Assembly (NCBI GenBank): GCA_963741305.1
Contig: CAVUHL010000003.1
Span: forward strand, 1,426,001-1,490,000
Length of the DNA: 64,000 bases
Source: DATMER01 sp963741305
Lineage (GTDB): Bacteria > Acidobacteriota > Thermoanaerobaculia > Multivoradales > UBA5704
Direction of reading: 5' to 3'
Part shown: positions 25,826-34,687 of the stretch, in pieces
Position numbering within the stretch: position 1 is the first letter of the stretch
How the letters are laid out: each line of letters opens with the position of its first letter
Program-made: the position numbers and the translations under genes
The notes under the pieces: generated by a model
What the model was told of the DNA's origin: nothing
The model's database searches: none
Seen by the model: only the letters and a program-made list of their open reading frames with translations

Positions 25826-26536
25826 ATGTCTCCGAAAACTCAGGGCTTGGCTGTAGTTAGCGGCGGCGGGACCGGCATTGGCCGCGAGATCGCGCTGGAG
25901 CTTGGACGCCGCGGGTTTGACCTCGCTCTGCTCGGCCGGCGCGAGGAGCCGCTCCGCCAGACCCTGGAGGAGTCCGGAGCCGATGGCCTCGCCCTGGTCT
26001 GCGACGTGCGCGACGCTTCCCGGCTCCACCAGGCCGCGGATCAAATCCACTCCCGCTGGGCGGCAGCCGAGGTGATCGTCCCGGCCGCCGGGGTCGCTCA
26101 CATCTCCCCTTTGACGGATCTGACGGCAGAGGCTTTCGCGGAGACCGTGGACGTGAACCTCACCGGCACGGCGCTCCTGGTCCGCGCCTTCCTGCCCGGC
26201 ATGAAGGGGAGGGGACGGGGATGGATCTTCCCTCTCCTCTCCGTGGCGGCCCGCCGGGGCTTTCCAGGGTGGTCTGCATATTGCGCCAGCAAGTGGGGAC
26301 TGGCTGGGCTCGTGGCCGCCCTGCGGGAAGAGCTGGCCGGGACGGGCATCCGCATCACCGCGCTCTACCCGGGGGCCACCGACACTCCCATCTGGGACAC
26401 GGCTCCGGGCAAGTGGGACCGCTCCAGGATGGTGCCGCCGCACGAGGTCGCCCGCGCCGTGGGCTTCGCCCTCGACGCCGATCCTTCCACCTTGGTGGAG
26501 GAGATCCACCTCGGCCCCGCGGGAGGCGCGCTGTGA
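25826..26536 (+). CDS. Short-chain dehydrogenase/reductase
   Basis: NAD(P)-dependent oxidoreductase of the classical SDR type, 236 aa from ATG 25826. It has the glycine-rich cofactor loop SGGGTGIG near residue 11, the catalytic Ser in LLSVAARRG, and YCASK with the catalytic Tyr and Lys. The usual NNAG motif is replaced by PAAG. The substrate cannot be read. The last bases overlap the GTG of the next gene. Confidence 0.93.
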   Translation: MSPKTQGLAVVSGGGTGIGREIALELGRRGFDLALLGRREEPLRQTLEESGADGLALVCDVRDASRLHQAADQIHSRWAAAEVIVPAAGVAHISPLTDLTAEAFAETVDVNLTGTALLVRAFLPGMKGRGRGWIFPLLSVAARRGFPGWSAYCASKWGLAGLVAALREELAGTGIRITALYPGATDTPIWDTAPGKWDRSRMVPPHEVARAVGFALDADPSTLVEEIHLGPAGGAL

Positions 26537-27246
26537 AGAAGACCTGGCTCCTGCTCCTGACTCCCTTCCTGCCGCTCCTGGTGCTGCTGCCGGGCGGCGG
26601 CTGGCTGCTGGGCCTGCTCTCGCCGCTGACGGTCTATCCCGGGTTCGCAGCCCGGGTGCGGGAGCGCGACTACTGGGGCGCCTGGCGGCTCGGCATCTTC
26701 TGGGCGCTGCTCCTGAGCATGGGGGTGATCCTCCTGGTCTTCCTGATGCCGGAGGCGGCGCGCGACGGGATCGTCGCGGGCGAGCGCTACCGCCAGGAGA
26801 TGTTCGGCTGGATCGCGACCGGCGAGGGCAAGGAGAACGAGTGGCGCCAGTTCCTCCCCGAGCACCTGCTTCATCTGGCGGTCTTCCTGCTCCTCACCTG
26901 GGCGAGCGGCGGCTACCTCGGGCTGGTCCTGGGCGCGGTCCTCACCGCCTACATGAGCTACTTCGTCGGGAGCTACGCCGCGGCGAGCGGGCATCCGCTG
27001 CTGGGGTCCTTTGCCGCCTGGGTCCCGTGGTCCGTGATCCGGGTGTGCGCGTTCGTCCTGTTCGGCGCGGTGTTCGCCCGGCCGCTCCTGGTCCGCAAGG
27101 CGTGGCCGTTCGATAGGTTAGAGTACCGGCTGATGGCTGTGGCCGCGTCCGGCATTGCGGCGGATATCCTGATCAAAATCATCGTCGCCCGTCCCTACGG
27201 GCTCTTCCTGCGGCAGATGGCCCGGAGCATGATGGCCCTGCTTTAG
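26533..27246 (+). CDS. Small integral membrane protein, unknown
   Basis: 237 aa from a GTG at 26533 that overlaps the SDR stop (GTGA). About six hydrophobic segments, including LLLLTPFLPLLVLLPGGGWLL, GIFWALLLSMGVILLVFL and LAVFLLLTWASGGYLGLVLG. No motif I recognise. Overlap with the SDR gene suggests co-translation, and ribH follows 12 bp after its stop. Confidence 0.85.
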   Translation: MKKTWLLLLTPFLPLLVLLPGGGWLLGLLSPLTVYPGFAARVRERDYWGAWRLGIFWALLLSMGVILLVFLMPEAARDGIVAGERYRQEMFGWIATGEGKENEWRQFLPEHLLHLAVFLLLTWASGGYLGLVLGAVLTAYMSYFVGSYAAASGHPLLGSFAAWVPWSVIRVCAFVLFGAVFARPLLVRKAWPFDRLEYRLMAVAASGIAADILIKIIVARPYGLFLRQMARSMMALL

Positions 27247-27258
27247 AGGACCCATCCC

Positions 27259-27735
27259 ATGAGCGAGATTCGAGAGATCCAGGGATCGTTGAGCGCGGCC
27301 GGCCGCCGGTTCGCGGTCGTGGCGTCGCGCTTCAACTCCCGCGTCGTCGAGCTGCTGGTCTCCGGCGCGGTCGACTGCCTGCGCCGGCACGGGGCCGACG
27401 ACATCACCATCGTCCGGGTGCCCGGCGCGTGGGAAATCCCGCAGGCGGCCGAGGAGCTGGCTGCCGGCGAGCCGAGGTACGACGCCATCGTCGCCCTCGG
27501 GGTGGTGATCCGCGGCGAGACCCCGCACTTCGACTACATCTGCTCCTCGTGCAGCCGCGGCCTCGCGTCGCTCTCCAAGCGCCACCGCATCCCGGTCGGC
27601 TTCGGCGTCCTCACCTGCGACACCTCCCAGCAAGCGGAGGAGCGGGCCGGCGGCAAGGCCGGGAACAAGGGGTGGGAAGCGGCCCTCGCGGCCCTGGAGA
27701 TGGCCGATCTTTTCGCCCAGCTGCATTCCTCCTAG
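27259..27735 (+). CDS. ribH: 6,7-dimethyl-8-ribityllumazine synthase
   Basis: Penultimate step of riboflavin synthesis: joins 5-amino-6-ribitylamino-uracil with dihydroxybutanone phosphate. 158 aa, normal length. Diagnostic SRFN near residue 23-26, VPGAWEIP, GVVIRGETPHFDYI with the catalytic His, and a GVLTCDT stretch. First of the core-gene run ribH-nusB-leuS-lptE. No FMN riboswitch is seen upstream. Confidence 0.97.
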   Translation: MSEIREIQGSLSAAGRRFAVVASRFNSRVVELLVSGAVDCLRRHGADDITIVRVPGAWEIPQAAEELAAGEPRYDAIVALGVVIRGETPHFDYICSSCSRGLASLSKRHRIPVGFGVLTCDTSQQAEERAGGKAGNKGWEAALAALEMADLFAQLHSS

Positions 27736-27774
27736 CGGAGCGGTCCCGGGCCGGCTATGATTGCCGGCTCTTGA

Positions 27775-27800
27775 GACCCCCATCCCCCCGGGGTCCTTTT
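27775..27800 (+). terminator. Weak hairpin between ribH and nusB
   Basis: GACCCC (27775-27780) pairs with GGGGTC (27790-27795), followed by CTTTT. Short stem, so only partial termination or attenuation is likely. A TATGAT hexamer just upstream (about 27756) could serve nusB. Confidence 0.35.
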
Positions 27801-27811
27801 GAGGCGAGGCA

Positions 27812-28321
27812 ATGAATCCGGCACGACGTCGTATATCCCGCGAGATGGCGGTCCAGATGCTCTATCAGAGCGATCTGGGCGGCAGTACGCTTCCCCAGAT
27901 CTTCCATAACTTCGACCTGGCCGAGTACCTGGCGCGGGAAGAGCTGGGCAGCGAGCAAAGGGTTTTGACCCGCGAGGAGGAGCGCGCCGAGCACCAGCGC
28001 CGCAAGCGCCAGGCCGAGGAGGCGTTCGCCTTCGCCCAGGGGCTGGTGACGGGCACCATCGACCACCGCGAGCAGGTCGATGCCCTCATCCGCGAGCAGG
28101 CCGACAACTGGCGCCTGGAGCGCATGCCGCCGGTGGACCGCAACGTCCTGCGCCTGGCTGTCTTCGAGATGCTTTACGAGACCGACACGCCCAAGCTCGT
28201 GATCGTGGACGAGGCCATCGAGCTGGCCAAGAAGTTCGGCTCCGAGCAGTCCGGGCGGTTCGTCAACGGCCTCCTCGACGGGCTCCTCAAGCAGCACACC
28301 TTCCCCGGCAGCCTCACATGA
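27812..28321 (+). CDS. nusB: Transcription antitermination protein NusB
   Basis: RNA-binding partner of NusE in rRNA antitermination complexes. 169 aa with the expected start (RRRISREMAVQMLYQSDLGG) and the C-terminal signature (DRNVLRLAVFEMLYETDTP, then VIVDEAIELAKKFGSEQSGR, then FVNGLLD). The stop overlaps the leuS start (ATGA). Confidence 0.96.
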   Translation: MNPARRRISREMAVQMLYQSDLGGSTLPQIFHNFDLAEYLAREELGSEQRVLTREEERAEHQRRKRQAEEAFAFAQGLVTGTIDHREQVDALIREQADNWRLERMPPVDRNVLRLAVFEMLYETDTPKLVIVDEAIELAKKFGSEQSGRFVNGLLDGLLKQHTFPGSLT

Positions 28322-30705
28322 CCCACTATGACCATAAGGCCGTCGAGGCCAAATGGCAGGACCGGTGGGAGAAGCAGCGGACCGCCGAGGTAGACCTCCG
28401 CCAGGCGCGGCAGAAGTACTACATGCTCATGATGTTCCCCTACCCCTCGGGGGACCGCCTCCACGTCGGGCACGGGCGCAACTACATCCTCGGCGACGCC
28501 CTTTACCGCTACCTGCGCATGAACGGCAAGCGGGCCTTCAACCCGATGGGCTGGGACGCCTTTGGCCTGCCCGCCGAGAACGCCGCCATCCAGCGCGGAG
28601 TCCATCCCAAGGACTGGACCTTCGGCAACATCAAGGTCATGAAGGAGCAGTTCAAGCGCTGGGGGATCCTCTTCGACTGGAGCAAGGAGCTCGCCTCCTG
28701 CACCCCCGAGTACTACCGCTGGAACCAGTGGCTCTTCCTGCGCATGCTGGAGAAGGGGCTGGCCTACAAGAAGAAGGCCCCGGTCAACTGGTGCCCGAGC
28801 TGCCAGACCGTGCTCGCCAACGAGCAGGTGGTCGAGGGCGCCTGCGAGCGCTGCGGCACCCCGGTCGTCCAGCGCGACCTGGAGCAGTGGTTCTTCCGCA
28901 TCACCGGGCACGCCGACCGCCTGATCGCCGGGCTCGACGGCCTCGAGGGCTGGCCCGAGAAGGTCAAGGTGATGCAGCGCAACTGGATCGGCCGCTCCGA
29001 GGGCGCCGAGATCGACTTTGCCGTCCAAGGCCTCAAGAAGAAGATCACCGTCTTCACCACCCGGCCGGACACGCTCCACGGCGCCACCTTCCTGGTCCTC
29101 GCACCCGAGCACCCGCTGGTCCCGAAGCTGATCGAGAAGCACCCCGGCCTGCCGGAGCTGGAGGAGTGGATCGAGATGACCCGCAATACCCCCCGCATTC
29201 AGCGGGAAGGGGAGGGGACTCCGAAGGAGGGCAGGGACACCGGGCGCAAGGCGATCAACCCCGCGACCGGCGAGCCGATCCCGATCTGGATCGCCAACTA
29301 CGTCCTGCCCGACTACGGGACCGGCGCGGTCATGGGCGTGCCTGCCCACGACGACCGGGACCTGGCCTTCGCCCAGCAGGAGGGGCTCGCCATCCGCCAA
29401 CTCGACGAGCTGGAGTCCTCGCCCGAGGCGGTGGGGAAGTTCATCCAGTGGATCGAGGAGAAGGGCTTCGGCCGGGCCAAGGTGACCTACCGGCTGCGCG
29501 ACTGGCTGATCTCCCGCCAGCGCTACTGGGGGACGCCGATCCCGGTGGTCTACTGCGAGAAGTGCGGCGTGGTGCCGGTTCCCGACGACCAGCTTCCGGT
29601 CGAGCTGCCCTATGACGTGGAGCTGACCGGCCGCGAGGGCAACCCGCTCGCCCGCCACAAGGGATTCGTCGAGACCGCCTGCCCGAAGTGCAAGAAGCCG
29701 GCGCGGCGGGAGACGGACACGATGGACACCTTCGTGGACAGCTCCTGGTACTACCTGCGCTTCCTCTCGGCCAAGGACCCCAACCGCATCTTCGATCCCG
29801 AGCTGGCGGAGAAGTGGGCGCCGGTGGACCAGTACATCGGCGGCATCGAGCACGCCATCCTCCACCTGCTTTACGCCCGCTTCATCTGCCGGGTGCTCCA
29901 CGACATGGGTTTGGTCGGCTTCGAGGAGCCGTTCAAGAACCTCTTCAACCAGGGGATGATCACCCGCCTCTCGGAGAAGTCCGGGCGGATCGAGAAGATG
30001 TCCAAGTCGCGGGGGAACACGGTCTCGCCGGACGAGCTGATCGAGGAGATGGGCGCGGACACGGAGCGCGTCTATACCCTGTTCCTCGGCCCGCCGGAAA
30101 AGGAAGCCGAGTGGAGCGACGACGCGGTCGCGGGTGCCTGGCGCTTCCTCCTGCGTGTCTGGCGGATCGCGGAGAAGATCCCCGGCGCGCCGCCGATCGG
30201 GCCCTCCGACGCCGAGCTGGAGCGCGAGCGCCACGCCACGATCCAGCGGGTGACGCACAGCTTCGAGCGCTTCTCGTTCAACACCGCGGTGGCGGCGCTG
30301 ATGGAGCTGTCCAACTCCCTGGCCCGGGCGCTGGACGACCTGACCGCGACGCGCCTGCAGTGCGAGAGGACCTATGAGACCCTGCTCCAGCTCCTGCACC
30401 CCATGGCTCCGCACATGACCGAGGAGCTCTGGGAGCGGATGAATCACGTCGAGGGGCTCCTCGATACGTCCTGGCCGGAGTACGATGAAGCGAAGCTCCG
30501 CCGCGCGCGCATCGAGCTCGTGGTGCAGGTGGACGGCAAGCTCCGCGACCGGGTCGAAGTCGATGCCGGCGCGGGGGACCGCGAGGTGAGGGAGGCCGCC
30601 CTGGCGAGCGCCAAGGTGCGGGAGCATCTGGCCGGCCGCGAGCTGGCCAAGGCCGTGGTGGTCCCCGGCCGGTTGATCAACCTGGTGACCCGGAGGTCCG
30701 CATGA
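28318..30705 (+). CDS. leuS: Leucyl-tRNA synthetase
   Basis: Class I aminoacyl-tRNA synthetase charging tRNA-Leu. 795 aa, at the short end for bacterial LeuRS. The HIGH-type motif is HVGH at residues 49-52 and KMSKS is at 560-564. A zinc-type Cys cluster is visible (CPSCQ...CERCG). The CP1 editing domain has TTRPDTLHGATF and VPAHDDRD. A tryptophan-rich catalytic motif is DSSWYYLRF, and the anticodon-binding domain follows. Overlaps nusB and lptE by 4 bp at each end, so translation is coupled. Confidence 0.98.
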   Translation: MTHYDHKAVEAKWQDRWEKQRTAEVDLRQARQKYYMLMMFPYPSGDRLHVGHGRNYILGDALYRYLRMNGKRAFNPMGWDAFGLPAENAAIQRGVHPKDWTFGNIKVMKEQFKRWGILFDWSKELASCTPEYYRWNQWLFLRMLEKGLAYKKKAPVNWCPSCQTVLANEQVVEGACERCGTPVVQRDLEQWFFRITGHADRLIAGLDGLEGWPEKVKVMQRNWIGRSEGAEIDFAVQGLKKKITVFTTRPDTLHGATFLVLAPEHPLVPKLIEKHPGLPELEEWIEMTRNTPRIQREGEGTPKEGRDTGRKAINPATGEPIPIWIANYVLPDYGTGAVMGVPAHDDRDLAFAQQEGLAIRQLDELESSPEAVGKFIQWIEEKGFGRAKVTYRLRDWLISRQRYWGTPIPVVYCEKCGVVPVPDDQLPVELPYDVELTGREGNPLARHKGFVETACPKCKKPARRETDTMDTFVDSSWYYLRFLSAKDPNRIFDPELAEKWAPVDQYIGGIEHAILHLLYARFICRVLHDMGLVGFEEPFKNLFNQGMITRLSEKSGRIEKMSKSRGNTVSPDELIEEMGADTERVYTLFLGPPEKEAEWSDDAVAGAWRFLLRVWRIAEKIPGAPPIGPSDAELERERHATIQRVTHSFERFSFNTAVAALMELSNSLARALDDLTATRLQCERTYETLLQLLHPMAPHMTEELWERMNHVEGLLDTSWPEYDEAKLRRARIELVVQVDGKLRDRVEVDAGAGDREVREAALASAKVREHLAGRELAKAVVVPGRLINLVTRRSA

Positions 30706-31223
30706 ACCCCAAGCGCTCGGCCGCCCTCGGCCTTCTACTTTTAACTCTTACCGGCTGCGGCTACGCCCTGGTGGGGCGGGCTAGCAGCAACGTCCCGGAG
30801 GACGTCCGCGAGGTCTACATCCGCCCGCTGGTGAACCAGACCCAGCGCACACAGGTGGAGCAGGCCCTGACCCGCGCCATCGCGGACGAGATGGTGACGC
30901 GCAACCGCTTCTCGGTAGTGGGAACTGCCGAAGGGGCGGACGCCGAGCTCTCCGGCACGGTGGTTGGCTTCGACGTCCGTCCGGTGACCTTCGATGCCTC
31001 CGGCCGCGCCACGCAGTACGAGATCGTGGTCCTGGCCCAGATCGCCTTCAAGCGCGTGGGCTCCGACGATGTGATCTGGAGCAACGACCGCTACGTCTTC
31101 CGCGAGAGCTACGAGGTCGAGGCCACCGAGACCGCCTACTTCGACCGTGAGGACACTGCCATCGAGGAAGCCGCGGAGAAGTTCGCGGAGACGATGGTGA
31201 GCGATCTGCTGGAGGGGTTCTAG
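30702..31223 (+). CDS. lptE: LPS-assembly lipoprotein LptE
   Basis: Outer-membrane lipoprotein that plugs the LptD channel for lipopolysaccharide insertion. 173 aa. Lipoprotein signal LLLLTLTGCG with the lipid-anchored Cys at residue 19. The body fits the LptE/RlpB fold (VYIRPLVNQTQR, AIADEMVTRNRF). It directly follows leuS, as in many Gram-negative genomes. Assignment rests on lipobox, size and context more than on a strict motif. Confidence 0.88.
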   Translation: MNPKRSAALGLLLLTLTGCGYALVGRASSNVPEDVREVYIRPLVNQTQRTQVEQALTRAIADEMVTRNRFSVVGTAEGADAELSGTVVGFDVRPVTFDASGRATQYEIVVLAQIAFKRVGSDDVIWSNDRYVFRESYEVEATETAYFDREDTAIEEAAEKFAETMVSDLLEGF

Positions 31224-31251
31224 GGAGAGCCCCCCGCAGGGGGCGGCATGT

Positions 31252-31396
31252 AATAGCCCGGCACGTGAGTGCCGGGTTTGGGAGATCCAACGCAGTCCAG
31301 CCCCGTAGGGGCGGCATACCCGGCATGCCGCCCCTACGGGGCTGGACTCTGTTCCTGCGCAACGACCCGGCGCTCACGCGCCGGGCTATTTCATGT
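31252..31396. repeat. Nested palindromic (REP-like) repeat
   Basis: A perfect 24-bp inverted repeat (31294-31317 and 31325-31348, loop ACCCGGC) contains the CCCCGTAGGGGCGGCAT core. It is nested inside a second, imperfect pair (AATAGCCCGGC near 31252 and GCCGGGCTATT near 31386). It fills the space between the convergent lptE and rpsT genes, where it may act as a bidirectional terminator. It resembles REP doublets served by RAYT enzymes. Confidence 0.85.
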
Positions 31397-31420
31397 CGCC
31401 CCTGCGGGGCTTAAGACGGC

Positions 31421-31693
31421 TTACGCCGCCTGCTTCATCTCGGCGACGCGCTTGGCGAGGCGGGCCTTGTAGCGCGAGGCGGCGTTCCGGTGGATGATCT
31501 TCTTCTGGGCAATCTTGTCGATCACGCTGAAGGTCGTGGGCAGCAGGGCCTCTGCCGCCGAAGCGTCGCCACTGGACACGGCGATGCGGAGGTTCTTGAT
31601 CGCGGTGCGGAGGCGCGAGCGGTGAGCCCGGTTGCGTGCCCGTTGCTGCAGGTTCTGACGGTGCCGCTTCTCGGCAGACTTCGTGTTCGCCAT
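31421..31693 (-). CDS. rpsT: 30S ribosomal protein S20
   Basis: Small-subunit protein binding 16S rRNA. 90 aa, normal length, with the typical start MANTKSAEKRHRQNLQQR and a helical, Lys/Arg-rich body. Convergent with lptE. Separated from the Tol-Pal operon by a strong terminator, so it has its own promoter. Confidence 0.97.
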   Translation of the reverse strand: MANTKSAEKRHRQNLQQRARNRAHRSRLRTAIKNLRIAVSSGDASAAEALLPTTFSVIDKIAQKKIIHRNAASRYKARLAKRVAEMKQAA

Positions 31694-31714
31694 AGTTCCT
31701 CGATGCTGTTCTGT

Positions 31715-31749
31715 TGAAAAAACGAAGTCGCACCGCGCAGAGGTGCGAC
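31715..31749 (-). terminator. Rho-independent terminator of the Tol-Pal operon
   Basis: On the minus strand, stem GTCGCACC / GGTGCGAC (31749-31742 and 31734-31727), loop of 7, followed by TTCGTTTTTT. It lies 22 bp after the cpoB stop. Confidence 0.85.
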
Positions 31750-31770
31750 GGGAATTTATACCACCAGGGG

Positions 31771-32649
31771 CTAGGTCGCGTCAACTCCGATTTCGCGCAG
31801 GCGCTGGCGGGCCAGGTTCGCCTCGTCGCTCGTCGGGTACTGCCGGATCACGTGCCGGAGCTGGACCACGCCCTGGGAGCGCTCGCCCAGCTCGAGGTGG
31901 GCGTAGCCCTTCTTGAGCGTGGCCGCCGCCACCTTGTCGCTGCGCGGGTAGCGCTTCAGCACCGCGTCGAACTGGTCGACCGCCTGCCGGAACCGCCGTT
32001 GGCGGTAGTAGCACTCGCCGATCCAGTACGTCGCGTTGTCGGCCAGGTCGGTCGCCGGGAAGTTGTCCAGGTACTCCTGGAACTCCCGCAGAGCGATGTC
32101 GTAGCTGCCCTTCAGGTAGTCGTTGTAGGCGGAGTTGTAGAGCGTCTGGGGATCGGCCCCGGAGCCGGCGCCGGGGTTCTGCTGCTGCTGCGGCGGCGTC
32201 TGGGCCGGCGGCTGCGGATCCCCTCCAACCCCGCCGGTCCCTTCAGGGACGGTGGCCGGCGGCAGCGATGGCATCGAACGGAACGTCTTCAGCTCCTGGT
32301 TCGTGGCCGCGATCTGCTGGGAGAGCTGCGCCAGGCGGTAGTTCGTGTCCTCGAGCTTCGCCTGGAGCTCGTCGATCTGGCTCGACAGGTCCTGCAGCTT
32401 GACCTGCATGTCGGCCTCGGTCTTGAGGAGGGACTCCATCTGCCGGCCCATGTTGCTACCCAGGGTCGTCATCTGGCTGGAGACTTCCTCCTTGCTCGGG
32501 GCCTGTTTCTGGATCTGCAGGACCTGGCGCTGGATGTCGGCGAGCTGCGTGTTCAGCCCCTCGATGTCCTGCGGGGTGACGCACCCCGTGACGAGTATCG
32601 CCACGGGGGCCACGAGGCAAACGGCGAAGGAGAGGGTGCGGCGCAGCAT
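31771..32649 (-). CDS. cpoB: Tol-Pal system protein CpoB/YbgF
   Basis: Periplasmic TPR protein that coordinates Tol-Pal with cell-wall synthesis. 292 aa from ATG 32649; a TTG at 32661 is possible. Signal with LVTGC suggests a lipid anchor. An N-terminal coiled coil follows (QLADIQRQVLQIQKQA), then a Pro/Gln-rich linker (PPAQTPPQQQQNPGAG) and C-terminal TPR repeats (LYNSAYNDYLKGSYDIALRE; YWIGECYYRQRRFRQAVDQF). Last gene of the operon, 8 bp after pal. Confidence 0.93.
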   Translation of the reverse strand: MLRRTLSFAVCLVAPVAILVTGCVTPQDIEGLNTQLADIQRQVLQIQKQAPSKEEVSSQMTTLGSNMGRQMESLLKTEADMQVKLQDLSSQIDELQAKLEDTNYRLAQLSQQIAATNQELKTFRSMPSLPPATVPEGTGGVGGDPQPPAQTPPQQQQNPGAGSGADPQTLYNSAYNDYLKGSYDIALREFQEYLDNFPATDLADNATYWIGECYYRQRRFRQAVDQFDAVLKRYPRSDKVAAATLKKGYAHLELGERSQGVVQLRHVIRQYPTSDEANLARQRLREIGVDAT

Positions 32650-32657
32650 GTTCCGGC

Positions 32658-33251
32658 TCAACCGACGTTGGCCCGTCCGGTGATGATCATGTGGGCGCGG
32701 CGGTTCTGCGACCAGCAGCTATCCGCGGACTCGGTGCAGACCGGGCGCTCCTCGCCGTAGGTGATGATGCGCAGGCGGCCGCTGTCGACACCCAGGGAAC
32801 CCAGGTAGTCGCGGACCGCATTGGCGCGCCGGTCGCCCAGGGCCAGGTTGTACTCATTGGTGCCGCGCTCGTCGGCGTGGCCTTCGATCGTCACCTGGAA
32901 CGTGGTCTGCGCCTTGAGCAGCTCGGCATTGCGGGCCAGCCGCTCGCGGGTCTCGTCCGAGAGCGAGATCTCGTCATACTCGAAGAACACGTCCGGGCTG
33001 AATCCGCGGCGCCGCAGCTCGTCGTTCACGACCTGCAGGTCGGCGGACAGCATCGGGTCCTCGGTCTCGTCCTCGGTCGCCGCCGCCGGGGTCTGCACGA
33101 CCTCCTCGACGATCGTGGTCGGCGGCGGCTGCACGACTTCGGTCTCGACCGGAAGGTCGGTCGGCGGCGTTGCCGGCTTCTTCTTCGGGCAACCGGTCAG
33201 GAACGTCACCAGAAACGGGACCACCATCCATATCATCAGCTTGCGGTTCAT
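32658..33251 (-). CDS. pal: Peptidoglycan-associated lipoprotein Pal
   Basis: Outer-membrane lipoprotein tethering the membrane to peptidoglycan. 197 aa from ATG 33251, chosen for the AGAGGA site just upstream. Lipobox FLTGC, then an acidic/Pro-rich linker. An OmpA-like domain follows: VTIEGHADERGTNEYNLALG and RANAVRDYLGSLGV are the peptidoglycan-binding signature. Ends RRAHMIITGRANVG. Confidence 0.95.
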   Translation of the reverse strand: MNRKLMIWMVVPFLVTFLTGCPKKKPATPPTDLPVETEVVQPPPTTIVEEVVQTPAAATEDETEDPMLSADLQVVNDELRRRGFSPDVFFEYDEISLSDETRERLARNAELLKAQTTFQVTIEGHADERGTNEYNLALGDRRANAVRDYLGSLGVDSGRLRIITYGEERPVCTESADSCWSQNRRAHMIITGRANVG

Positions 33252-33303
33252 GCTCTTCCTCTCCATGTCAAAACAACGGGACCTCTCGGGGTTTTTCACT
33301 TTA

Positions 33304-34665
33304 TCACGGCTCAACCGGGATTCTCGACCAGTCGGGCATGTCGTTGTTGCCTTCCTGGGTTACCTGCTGCACGTTTCCGCCTGTGACGTCCATGACATAG
33401 ATCTGTTTGCGCCCGCTGCGGCGCGAGACGAAAGCGATCTTTCGCGCATCCGGCGAGAAGGTCGGCGCCTCGTTGTCACCCGGCCCGGAGGTCAGCACCC
33501 GGGTGGCCAGGGTAACCACGTTGGTGACGGCGATCTGGAAGCGTCCGCCGCGCCGGCTGCTGTAGACGACCAGGTCCCCCTCGGGGCTCCAGGACGCGCC
33601 GTCGTTGTAATCCCCGTCGAAGGTCAGGCGCCGCTGGTCCGTCCCCTCGGGGTCCATGACATAGATGTGCGGGTTGCCCCCCCGGCCCGAGGTAAAGGCG
33701 ATCTGGCTGCCGCGCGGGCTCCAGGCCGGGTTCGTGTCGATCGCGTTCGAGTGGGTCAACCGCCGCATGCCCTTACCGCTCCGGTCGGTGCTGAAGATCT
33801 CCACGTTCCCCTCCACCGAGCGGGCGAAGGCCACGCGGCCGCCATCCGGCGAAAAGCTGGGGGTGGTGTTCATCGAGCCGGAGGTCACCACGGGCTGCTT
33901 GCGGTTCGTGGCCATGTCGGCCACGTAGATCGAGGGTGGGCCGTTGAAGAAAGAGGTGTAGGCCAGGGCGTCGCCGCTCGGGCTCCAGGCCGGGGACATG
34001 GAGGTCGAACGGTGGCCGGTGATCCGGCGCTGGTTCTGGCCGTCGTAGTCCATGACCCAGATCTCCTTGTGGCCGGAGCGGTCGCTGGTGAAGGCGATGC
34101 TCGACAGCGAGATCCCGGGCCTGCCGACCAGGTAGCGGATGACCTCGTCGGCGAAGGTATGTCCGATGCGGCGCGACACGGTGACGCTGCCTCGGTAACG
34201 CTTGGCCAGGATCGGCTGGGCGCTGGCGATGTCGAACAGCCGGCCCTCGAAGACGATCCTGTCCCCCTCGGCGCGGATGTCGCCGAGGAGAAGGGTCTCG
34301 GCGCCCAGGGCGCGGAACGGCTCGACGTCGCGCTGCATGTCGCCGCTCCACTTGACCGCGCCGATCCGGTCAGGGCCGATGATCTCGAAGTAGCCCGAGT
34401 TCTCCAGGTCCCGGCGCACGGTCTGCTCCATCTCGCGGGCCGCGGTGGCCGCCGGGCCGGAGAGGGTCTGGGTGCCGCGGAAAGGCGGCATCGCCAGCTT
34501 CATGGGCGGCCGCTGGCCCCGGTTCAGCTCCAGGGTGACCTCGGGGGCCTGCTCAGGCGGGTTACCGGTAGGAGGAGGCTCCTGGGCGAAGATCCGCGGC
34601 AGGGAGAGGCCTGCCACGAAGAGGACGGCGGAGGCGGTCAGGGCCAGGGCTTTCGATTTCATCAT
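33304..34665 (-). CDS. tolB: Tol-Pal system protein TolB
   Basis: Periplasmic beta-propeller that interacts with Pal. 453 aa, with Sec signal (ALALTASAVLFVAGLSLP). An N-terminal alpha/beta domain (FEIIGPDRIGAVKWSGDMQR) is followed by six-bladed TolB/WD40-like repeats (SGHKEIWVMDYDGQNQRRIT, MSPAWSPSGDALAYTS, NTNPAWSPRGSQ-type). ATG codons at 34665 and 34662 are adjacent. Lies between the TolA-like gene and pal in the usual order. Confidence 0.96.
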   Translation of the reverse strand: MMKSKALALTASAVLFVAGLSLPRIFAQEPPPTGNPPEQAPEVTLELNRGQRPPMKLAMPPFRGTQTLSGPAATAAREMEQTVRRDLENSGYFEIIGPDRIGAVKWSGDMQRDVEPFRALGAETLLLGDIRAEGDRIVFEGRLFDIASAQPILAKRYRGSVTVSRRIGHTFADEVIRYLVGRPGISLSSIAFTSDRSGHKEIWVMDYDGQNQRRITGHRSTSMSPAWSPSGDALAYTSFFNGPPSIYVADMATNRKQPVVTSGSMNTTPSFSPDGGRVAFARSVEGNVEIFSTDRSGKGMRRLTHSNAIDTNPAWSPRGSQIAFTSGRGGNPHIYVMDPEGTDQRRLTFDGDYNDGASWSPEGDLVVYSSRRGGRFQIAVTNVVTLATRVLTSGPGDNEAPTFSPDARKIAFVSRRSGRKQIYVMDVTGGNVQQVTQEGNNDMPDWSRIPVEP

Positions 34666-34687
34666 TCCCCTAGAGTCATCGGATGGT

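Noticed and set aside
27200..27260. FMN riboswitch upstream of ribH
   Set aside because: Only 12 bp separate ribH from the preceding gene and no RFN-like element is visible.
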